Source of the DNA: Flavobacterium psychrophilum
GTDB lineage: Bacteria > Bacteroidota > Bacteroidia > Flavobacteriales > Flavobacteriaceae
Reading direction: 5' to 3'
Assembly: GCA_945874225.1 (NCBI GenBank)
Contig: CAMCFT010000001.1
Span: 1 to 64,000 of the forward strand
Length of the DNA: 64,000 bases
Below are positions 58,099 to 64,000 of the stretch, in pieces. The translations under genes and the position numbers were made by a program. The notes under the pieces were generated by a model, which was given only the letters and a program-made list of their open reading frames with translations, did no database searches and was not told where the DNA came from. The first letter of the stretch is position 1. Each line of letters starts with the position of its first letter.

Positions 58099-59298
58099 TT
58101 GAATTTTCCCCTTTACATAGCCAAACGATATATTTTTAGCAATAGTAAAAACAATGCCATCAATATTATAAATCGCATTGCCAGTATGGGAATAATTGTT
58201 GGCGCAATGGCTTTGTTCGTAGTTTTATCAGTTTTTAGCGGATTAAAAGATTTTAGCCTTTCCTTTTCCAATAATATTGATCCTGATTTAAAAATCAGCA
58301 GCACTTTAGGGAAATCTCTTTTTGTTTCTCCAAATCAAGAAAACCAAATCAAGGAAATTGAAGGTTTAGCTTCTTACAGCAAAATTATAGAAGAACGCGT
58401 TTTATTTATTTTCAACGGAAAGCAAGAAGTTACTAATTTGAAAGGTGTTGATTCTGCTTTTAGTAACGTAAATGCGATTAAAAAAACTCTTTACAATGGA
58501 GAATGGCTAAAACCAAACACTTATGACGTAGTTGTAGGCTACGGAATTGCCGATAAATTTTCGATGGGATTACTAGATTACAACAATTCACTTGAAGTAT
58601 TAGTTCCAAAACCTGGAAAAGGAGCTATCGAAAATCCAGCTGAAGCCTTTAACAAAGTAGTTGTCACGCCCGTTGGAATTTATGCCATAAGTGAAGACTA
58701 TGACTCTAAATATGTTTTTGCAGATTTGGGTTTGGCTCAGGAATTATTGGAATATAAACCCAACCAAATTTCAGGAATTGAGGTCAAAATAAAAAAAGGT
58801 GCTGATGAAAACACCATCATCAATAATCTAAAAACTATTTTCAACAATAAAATCACCGTAAAAAATAAGGCTCAACAAAATGAATCCTTATATAAAATGT
58901 TGAATACCGAAAACCTTGCGGTTTATTTAATCTTCACATTGGTAATTATTATTGCACTATTCAACTTGATTGGCGCATTGATAATGATGATTCTCGACAA
59001 AAAAGGAAATCTGAAAACGTTGTTGAATCTCGGAACAGAAATCAAGGATTTGCGCAAAATATTTCTGCTTCAAGGAACGTTATTGAGCGTTTTCGGCGGA
59101 ATTATTGGATTGACTTTAGGAATTGCAATTGTATTATTACAACAACATTTTGAACTCGTAATGATTACTCCCACATTAGCTTATCCTGTAGTTTTTACAA
59201 TCGAAAACGTACTGATTGTTTTGGCAACAATTATCACCCTTGGCTTCATAGCTTCTTTAATTGCAAGTAGCCGCGTGAGTAAGAAGTTGTTGGATTAA
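58099..59298 (+). CDS. LolC/LolE-like ABC transporter permease
   Basis: A 399-residue FtsX-like permease with an N-terminal helix (INIINRIASMGIIVGAMALF), a large extracytoplasmic domain (about residues 60 to 260) and three C-terminal helices (NLAVYLIFTLVIIIALFNLI, LLSVFGGIIGLTLGIAIVLL, VLIVLATIITLGFIASLI). Members of the LolCDE complex extract lipoproteins from the inner membrane. The start is TTG at 58099, giving MNFPLYIAKRYIFSNSKNNA, because no ATG lies close. It is directly behind rbfA. The partner ATPase LolD is not in this window. Confidence 0.9.
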   Translation: MNFPLYIAKRYIFSNSKNNAINIINRIASMGIIVGAMALFVVLSVFSGLKDFSLSFSNNIDPDLKISSTLGKSLFVSPNQENQIKEIEGLASYSKIIEERVLFIFNGKQEVTNLKGVDSAFSNVNAIKKTLYNGEWLKPNTYDVVVGYGIADKFSMGLLDYNNSLEVLVPKPGKGAIENPAEAFNKVVVTPVGIYAISEDYDSKYVFADLGLAQELLEYKPNQISGIEVKIKKGADENTIINNLKTIFNNKITVKNKAQQNESLYKMLNTENLAVYLIFTLVIIIALFNLIGALIMMILDKKGNLKTLLNLGTEIKDLRKIFLLQGTLLSVFGGIIGLTLGIAIVLLQQHFELVMITPTLAYPVVFTIENVLIVLATIITLGFIASLIASSRVSKKLLD

Positions 59299-59352
59299 GA
59301 TTTTTTTGAAAATTTCTCTTGCCTATATAATTGGATAAAAGAAAATAAATAG

Positions 59353-59925
59353 CTAGAAAATATAGCCAAATTTATATTGAAAATCAAAAATCACCTCATT
59401 TTCATCTATAGTGTAAGTATAGGATTTGTTTAAAAAATTATGTTTATAGCCTATCCCTGCTGAACACTCCCAAAAAAGATGCTTCCCTGCATTTCGTCGG
59501 AAACCATATTCTGGAATTATAGAAATGAAAGGGGCAGTCTCAAAATCCTTGGTATTTACTAAAGCGGTTTTACTAGAGACAAAAGTGGTCAAAAGCGAAA
59601 TATAATTAGAACTGTTGTTTTCAATATGTTTTTTCAAACGGCTGCGTCGGTCTAAACTATGATACCAGCGAGGTTCAATATTTACAAAAGGCACGATTAA
59701 AAAAGATTTTTCTTTTGTACCATCGGGATATTCTAACGTAGAAGTTCCAGTAGCTATTCCAATTTCGCTTCTTAACGTTATTTTTCGTTCCAAGCGGAAT
59801 TCATTTTGATAACTGAGACTAAATAACCCGAGCTGTACGCTATTCAAATTTTTCTCTACCGATACTTCTTGTGCTTTTACCATAAAGCTTATTAAAACGA
59901 AACCCAGGACTGTAAAATTTTTCAT
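59353..59925 (-). CDS. Exported outer-membrane-like beta-barrel protein, unknown
   Basis: A 190-residue precursor starting at the ATG at 59923 to 59925 (MKNFTVLGFVLISFMVKAQE), a clean signal peptide. The body has alternating strands (VQLGLFSLSYQNEFRLERKI, LRSEIGIATGTSTLEYPDGT, NIEPRWYHSLDRRSRLKKHI) and ends FDFQYKFGYIF with a C-terminal Phe, typical of small outer-membrane barrels. The frame stays open to 59991, but those codons lie in the MITE-like insertion beginning at 59970, so the longer start is not used. Function unknown. Confidence 0.75.
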   Translation of the reverse strand: MKNFTVLGFVLISFMVKAQEVSVEKNLNSVQLGLFSLSYQNEFRLERKITLRSEIGIATGTSTLEYPDGTKEKSFLIVPFVNIEPRWYHSLDRRSRLKKHIENNSSNYISLLTTFVSSKTALVNTKDFETAPFISIIPEYGFRRNAGKHLFWECSAGIGYKHNFLNKSYTYTIDENEVIFDFQYKFGYIF

Positions 59926-59969
59926 TACTGTTTTTTTTACAAAAGTAGTTTTTATTTTACAAAATATAT

Positions 59970-60221
59970 ATGTAAAACCCGTTGGGTGCAATTAATAAAA
60001 CACTCAATTATTAACGAAATATAAAAATTTTAACACATAGAGTCATAGTAAAAAGAGTTTGATAGACCAATTGCTTCGCCTGTTCGCTATCGCTCGGGTC
60101 TTGGGTTCACATAGCTATGATTTACTATCAAAAAGTGAAACGTCTTAAAAAAACAATAAAAAACTATGTTTCTATGCGTTTAAAAAAATATAAATTGAAT
60201 TACACCCAACGGGTATGTAAA
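59970..60221. mobile_element. MITE-like insertion with 17-bp terminal inverted repeats and 7-bp flanking repeat
   Basis: The element runs from 59977 to 60214. Its ends are ACCCGTTGGGTGCAATT and AATTACACCCAACGGGT, inverted copies with one mismatch. It is bounded by the direct repeat ATGTAAA at 59970 to 59976 and 60215 to 60221, a target-site duplication candidate. Subterminal AACACATAG..CATAGT (60032 to 60049) is mirrored by ACTATG..CTATGCGTT (60163 to 60180). The centre contains the REP-like GTTCGCTATCGCTCGGG (60082 to 60098). No transposase is encoded. It inserted between the outer-membrane gene and dusB. Confidence 0.8.
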
Positions 60222-60232
60222 GAATTTTAATT

Positions 60233-61225
60233 TTACACCACCTGATAATCAGAATAAGCCTCTTCAATCTCATTCAAAACAGCAAATAATTCTTCAGGAG
60301 TGCTAAGAGTAACTAGCTTTTGTCTATATTCTTTAAAAGAGTGAATTCCTTTGAAATAATTAGAATAATGAGGACGCGTTTCAACAATTCCAAGACGTTC
60401 GCCTTTCCATTCCATAGCCCAAGTGAGATGATTTCGAACTGCTTCTACACGATTGGCAACGGATGGTTTTGCTAAATGTTCACCTGTTTTGAAGTAATGT
60501 TTGATTTCGTTAAAAATCCAAGGATAACCAATGGCTGCACGACCAATCATAATTCCATCGATGCCGTATTCATTTTTATAATGCAATGCTTTTTCGGGAG
60601 AATCAATATCGCCGTTTCCAAAAATCGGCATTGTGATTCTAGGATTATTTTTTACTCGGGCAATATGCGACCAATCCGAATGGCCTTTGTACATTTGGGC
60701 GCGAGTTCTGGCGTGAATACTCAAAGCAGCGACACCAATATCTTGTAAACGCTCTGCAACCTCGTCAATATTAATGGAATTATCGTCCCAACCCAAACGA
60801 GTTTTTACGGTAACCGGCAAATGCGTGCTATCGATAACGGCTTGCGTTAAACGAATCATCAAATCCACATCTTTCAAAACTCCGGCTCCTGCGCCTTTGC
60901 AAACCACTTTCTTTACAGGACAACCAAAATTAATATCTATTATGTCTGGATTTACGGTAGAAACAATCTTGGAAGAAAGTGCCATTGCCTCTTCGTCTCC
61001 ACCAAAAATTTGGATTCCAACAGGTCTTTCGTAGTCAAAAATATCCAATTTCATTCGGCTTTTAATGGCGTCACGAATTAATCCTTCGGAAGAAATAAAT
61101 TCGGAATACATCAAATCTGCTCCGTGCATTTTGCACAATCTACGAAATGGTGGATCACTCACATCTTCCATAGGCGCAAGAAGTAAGGGAAAATCAGGTA
61201 ATGTTATGTTGCCAATTTTTATCAA
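60233..61225 (-). CDS. dusB: tRNA-dihydrouridine synthase (DusB)
   Basis: A 330-residue FMN enzyme that reduces uridines in tRNA. LLLAPMEDVSDPPFRRLCKM (about residues 13 to 32) is the FMN site, INFGCPVKKVVCKGAGAGVL (about residue 97) contains the catalytic Cys, VKTRLGWDD and SIHARTRAQMYKGHSDW (about residue 176) follow. The C-terminal helical domain is intact. Name within the DusA/B/C family is by best motif match. Confidence 0.93.
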   Translation of the reverse strand: MIKIGNITLPDFPLLLAPMEDVSDPPFRRLCKMHGADLMYSEFISSEGLIRDAIKSRMKLDIFDYERPVGIQIFGGDEEAMALSSKIVSTVNPDIIDINFGCPVKKVVCKGAGAGVLKDVDLMIRLTQAVIDSTHLPVTVKTRLGWDDNSINIDEVAERLQDIGVAALSIHARTRAQMYKGHSDWSHIARVKNNPRITMPIFGNGDIDSPEKALHYKNEYGIDGIMIGRAAIGYPWIFNEIKHYFKTGEHLAKPSVANRVEAVRNHLTWAMEWKGERLGIVETRPHYSNYFKGIHSFKEYRQKLVTLSTPEELFAVLNEIEEAYSDYQVV

Positions 61226-61269
61226 TGTGGATACTTTTTTTGCAAAAATACTAAAGATTTTTGATAGAT

Positions 61270-61325
61270 GATTAACGAATGCTGATTTCAGATGTTGTGA
61301 AATCTGAAATCAGCATTCGTTAATC
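61270..61325. repeat. 24-bp perfect hairpin upstream of dusB
   Basis: The arms at 61270 to 61293 and 61302 to 61325 are exact inverse complements (begin GATTAACGAATGCTGATT) around 8 bases. It lies between the dusB start and the lepA leader. A related but imperfect sequence with GATTGAAGATTAACGATTTT occurs at 36347 to 36367, suggesting a repeat family. Confidence 0.75.
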
Positions 61326-61373
61326 TAAAATCTTCAATCAAAAATTACCTATATTTGCAGATTAATTAAGTAT

Positions 61374-61471
61374 GCGTGAGGGATTGTAGAGGAAAGCCCA
61401 CAGCAAGGTGCAGCGATAGCGGAACTTTGCGAGGACTTGTAACGAAAAGCCCGACCCTTGTGGTCACGCCC
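61374..61471. other. Structured repeat-like element in the lepA leader
   Basis: It begins GCGTGAGGG and ends CCCTTGTGGTCACGCCC, so the ends pair (GCGTGA with TCACGC and GGG with CCC). Inside, GAAAGCCCAC, AAAAGCCCGACCC and GCAGCGATAGCGGAAC can form further stems; the last resembles the REP-like motif. The element ends 22 bp before the lepA start and would be in its leader. It may be a mobile palindromic element or a structured RNA; the sequence alone does not decide. Confidence 0.5.
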
Positions 61472-61493
61472 AATAAATTGACATAAATAGAGA

Positions 61494-63290
61494 ATGAAAA
61501 ACATACGGAATTTTTGCATTATTGCACACATTGATCACGGAAAAAGCACACTTGCTGACAGGCTTCTTGGTGCAACACATACTGTAACGGCGCGTGAGGA
61601 AAAAGCGCAATTGCTGGACAATATGGATTTGGAACGGGAACGCGGGATTACCATTAAGAGTCACGCAATTCAAATGGAATACACTTATAAAGGAGAAGAA
61701 TACATCCTGAATTTGATAGATACTCCTGGTCACGTGGATTTTTCATATGAAGTTTCTCGCTCGATTGCGGCTTGTGAAGGCGCCCTTTTGATTGTAGATG
61801 CAGCGCAAAGTATTCAGGCACAAACGATTTCAAATTTATATTTGGCATTGGAAAATGACTTAGAAATTATTCCTATTTTGAATAAAGTAGACTTGCCAAG
61901 TGCTAATCCAGAAGAAGTTAGTGACGATATTATTGATTTATTAGGTTGTAAATTGGAAGATATTATTCATGCTTCGGGGAAAACGGGTTTTGGTGTCGAA
62001 AACATTTTGGCAGCAATTATAGAAAAAATTCCTCCACCAAAAGGAAATATCGATGAACCATTACAAGCTTTAATTTTCGACTCACATTACAATCCGTTTC
62101 GCGGAATTGAAGTTATTTTCCGAGTGAAAAACGGACAAATCAAAAAGGGTCAAAAAATTAAATTTATGGCTACCGGAAATGAATATTTTGCGGACGAAAT
62201 TGGAACATTGAAACTGAACCAAGTCCCGAAACAAGTTATTTCTGCTGGTGATGTTGGTTATTTAATTTCAGGAATTAAAGAGGCAAAAGAAGTAAAAGTG
62301 GGCGACACGCTTACGGATGCAAAAACGCCAACCACGAATATGATTAAGGGTTTCGAAGATGTGAAACCAATGGTTTTTGCGGGAATTTATCCTGTGGACA
62401 CGGAAGATTATGAAGAGCTGAGAAACTCAATGGAAAAACTGCAGTTGAATGATGCTTCATTGGTATTTTTACCGGAAAGCTCGGCCGCTTTGGGTTTTGG
62501 TTTCCGTTGCGGATTCTTGGGAATGTTGCATATGGAAATCATCCAAGAACGATTGGAACGTGAGTTCGATATGACTGTTATTACAACCGTTCCCAACGTT
62601 TCCTATTTGGCTTACACCAAGAAAGATCCAGAAACTCCCTTCGTGGTAAACAATCCATCGGATTTGCCGGAACCATCTCGTTTAGACAGAGTTGAGGAGC
62701 CTTATATAAAAGCAACTATTATTACCAAAGCTGATTTTGTGGGTAACGTAATGAGTTTATGTATCGAAAAACGTGGTGTTATAACCAATCAAACGTATTT
62801 GACGACGGAAAGAGTAGAGTTGAATTTCGATATGCCATTGGCCGAAATTGTATTCGATTTTTATGACCGATTGAAAACCGTTTCTAAAGGTTATGCTTCT
62901 TTTGATTATTCTCCAATTGGGATGCGAACTTCTAAATTAGTTCGTTTAGATGTTCTATTAAATTCACAATCTGTCGATGCCCTTTCTGCTTTAATTCACG
63001 AAAGCAATGCATACAATATTGGAAAAAAAATGTGTGAGAAATTGAGAGAACTAATTCCGAGACAACAATTTGACATTCCGATTCAAGCAGCAATTGGCGC
63101 AAAAATTATTGCTCGTGAAACGATAAAAGCCTTACGAAAAGACGTTACTGCCAAATGTTATGGTGGTGATATTTCGCGTAAGCGTAAACTTCTAGAAAAA
63201 CAGAAAAAAGGTAAAAAGAGAATGCGTTTAGTGGGTAATGTAGAAATTCCACAAGAAGCTTTTATGGCCGTTTTGAAGTTGAATGATTAA
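61494..63290 (+). CDS. lepA: Elongation factor 4 (LepA), translational GTPase
   Basis: A 598-residue ribosomal GTPase that can back-translocate the ribosome under stress. G1 [16 protein letters not shown] (residues 11 to 26), G3 [16 protein letters not shown] (about residue 76), G4 [12 protein letters not shown] (about residue 130), then the EF-4-specific C-terminal end with [20 protein letters not shown] and [15 protein letters not shown] at 61494 is well supported by the family start [19 protein letters not shown]. Confidence 0.97.
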   Translation: MKNIRNFCIIAHIDHGKSTLADRLLGATHTVTAREEKAQLLDNMDLERERGITIKSHAIQMEYTYKGEEYILNLIDTPGHVDFSYEVSRSIAACEGALLIVDAAQSIQAQTISNLYLALENDLEIIPILNKVDLPSANPEEVSDDIIDLLGCKLEDIIHASGKTGFGVENILAAIIEKIPPPKGNIDEPLQALIFDSHYNPFRGIEVIFRVKNGQIKKGQKIKFMATGNEYFADEIGTLKLNQVPKQVISAGDVGYLISGIKEAKEVKVGDTLTDAKTPTTNMIKGFEDVKPMVFAGIYPVDTEDYEELRNSMEKLQLNDASLVFLPESSAALGFGFRCGFLGMLHMEIIQERLEREFDMTVITTVPNVSYLAYTKKDPETPFVVNNPSDLPEPSRLDRVEEPYIKATIITKADFVGNVMSLCIEKRGVITNQTYLTTERVELNFDMPLAEIVFDFYDRLKTVSKGYASFDYSPIGMRTSKLVRLDVLLNSQSVDALSALIHESNAYNIGKKMCEKLRELIPRQQFDIPIQAAIGAKIIARETIKALRKDVTAKCYGGDISRKRKLLEKQKKGKKRMRLVGNVEIPQEAFMAVLKLND

Positions 63291-63329
63291 TTTTTTTTAA
63301 AAATAGAAGAAAGAAAATAAAATATAGAG

Positions 63330-63365
63330 AAAACCTGATGATGGAAATTGTCAGGTTTTTTTGTT
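63330..63365 (+). terminator. Terminator after lepA
   Basis: AACCTGA pairs with TCAGGTT around 12 bases, followed by seven T, 40 bp after the lepA stop. Confidence 0.65.
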
Positions 63366-63423
63366 TAGAATTGATTCACAGAAATCACTGAAATTCTATG
63401 TAATCTGTGGCTAAAAAACTTTG

Positions 63424-63431
63424 TACCTTTG
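63424..63431 (+). promoter_or_regulatory. Flavobacterial -7 element before thiL
   Basis: TACCTTTG matches TAnnTTTG, 65 bp before the preferred thiL ATG at 63496. The interval includes the dispersed repeat. Confidence 0.4.
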
Positions 63432-63469
63432 CATCACAAAAAATTTAACTTAAAAACAAGTGAACGAAG

Positions 63470-63494
63470 AGATTGCTTCGTTCCTCGCAATGAC
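63470..63494. repeat. Dispersed repeat CTTCGTTCCTCGCAATGAC at the thiL start
   Basis: The 19-mer at 63476 to 63494 is the exact inverse of that at 8509 to 8527 near rseP. It ends one base before the thiL ATG at 63496. It is preceded by GAGATTG, as in other genomes where this sequence is common. Confidence 0.75.
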
Positions 63495-63495
63495 T

Positions 63496-64000
63496 ATGAT
63501 TGAAGATAAATCACCGCAACGCACGAGCATTGCTCAATTAGGCGAATTTGGACTTATAGACCATTTAACAAAAAACTTTAAAATTAATCAACCTTCCACT
63601 TTAAAAGGAATTGGTGATGATGCTGCGGTTCTGGATTTCAAAGATAAAAAAGTAGTTGTATCCACAGATATGTTGGTTGAAGGAGTTCATTTTGATTTGG
63701 GCTATATGCCTTTGAGACATTTGGGTTACAAAGCTGTTGTGACTAACGTTTCAGACATTTGTGCAATGAATTCGAAAGCTACCCAGATTTTAGTTTCTAT
63801 TGCGGTTTCCAATAGGTTTCCACTAGAAGCTTTAGAAGAATTATTTGACGGAATTACGCTTGCCGCCAATGAGTATAAGGTTGATGTTATTGGTGGTGAT
63901 ACCACTTCCTCGCAAAAAGGAATGATTATCAGCATTACCGTTATTGGTGAAGCCGATGAAGATGAAATTGTGTATAGAAATGGAGCTGGTCAGACAGACT
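63496..64000 (+). CDS. thiL: Thiamine-monophosphate kinase (C-terminus cut by window edge)
   Basis: The first 168 residues are visible. SIAQLGEFGLIDHLTKNF opens the family domain; GIGDDAAVLDFKDKKVVVST (about residues 41 to 60) holds the conserved Asp pair for ATP-Mg, and TDMLVEGVHFDLGYMP and VIGGDTTSSQKG further match ThiL, which phosphorylates ThMP to ThDP. In-frame alternative starts are ATG at 63490 (within the repeat) and GTG at 63460; ATG at 63496 is chosen because it begins MIEDKSPQRTSIAQ. Gene continues beyond 64000. Confidence 0.9.
   Translation, partial: MIEDKSPQRTSIAQLGEFGLIDHLTKNFKINQPSTLKGIGDDAAVLDFKDKKVVVSTDMLVEGVHFDLGYMPLRHLGYKAVVTNVSDICAMNSKATQILVSIAVSNRFPLEALEELFDGITLAANEYKVDVIGGDTTSSQKGMIISITVIGEADEDEIVYRNGAGQTD

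Noticed and set aside
59926..59991. N-terminal extension of the outer-membrane barrel gene
   Set aside because: These codons come from the flank and end of the MITE-like insertion, and the internal ATG starts a clean signal peptide.
63460..63495. GTG or first ATG as thiL start
   Set aside because: They would translate the dispersed repeat; ATG at 63496 fits the family start, though the ATG at 63490 cannot be fully excluded.

Overview
The window is chromosomal DNA from a low-GC member of the Bacteroidota, most probably a Flavobacterium or close relative (Flavobacteriaceae). This rests on the gene content (SUF iron-sulfur cluster genes with a DUF2480 gene, short-chain-type threonine dehydrogenase, TonB receptor beside a DUF5689 lipoprotein, a type IX secretion C-terminal domain), on TAnnTTTG-type promoter cores, on A-rich leaders without clear Shine-Dalgarno sites, and on many short palindromic intergenic repeats. 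Both window ends cut genes: an ATPase on the left and thiL on the right.

Region 1 (1 to about 7000) is the integrase end of an integrative element inserted at the 3' end of a tRNA-Asn gene. It carries a Sak4-like ATPase, a small conserved-looking protein, a Pif1/RecD-like helicase flanked by two paralogous zinc-ribbon proteins, a 50-residue membrane protein, a lipoprotein, an XRE regulator and a tyrosine recombinase. Three direct repeats lie between the recombinase and the tRNA. The other end of the element lies outside the window.

Region 2 (7000 to 23000) is chromosomal: rseP, an old-yellow-enzyme reductase, a Gfo/Idh/MocA oxidoreductase, an MFS transporter, hflX, then a long SUF cluster on the minus strand (sufA-like, sufB, a flavodoxin-fold gene, sufC, sufD, then sufS, a small secreted protein, sufE, a DUF59 gene and DUF2480). 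A plus-strand serine hydrolase gene splits the cluster between sufD and sufS.

Region 3 (23000 to 36400) holds an MBL-fold hydrolase, three peptidases (S8, M1, M3), threonine dehydrogenase, a lipoprotein overlapping mfd, an ACT-like protein and yraN. Region 4 (36500 to 45500) looks like an extracellular nucleic-acid scavenging locus: TonB receptor, DUF5689 lipoprotein, secreted endonuclease I, an endonuclease/exonuclease/phosphatase protein and an OB-fold-like protein, plus an LD-carboxypeptidase.

Region 5 (45500 to 64000) is mainly housekeeping: a CorA transporter with an unusual leader, an ALDH7 dehydrogenase, an S9 peptidase, the pdxA-DUF177-rpmF-fabH-accB-accC cluster, ribE, tRNA-Met, a methylmalonyl-CoA epimerase, rbfA with a LolC/E-like permease, dusB, lepA and thiL.

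The least explained material is intergenic: a 238-bp MITE-like insertion with matching 7-bp flanks, a four-copy REP-like motif, several long perfect hairpins, a structured element just before lepA, and a candidate leader peptide plus start-codon hairpin before corA. I see no CRISPR array and no complete IS. The best candidate for an undescribed protein system is the helicase with its paired zinc-ribbon partners in the integrative element.
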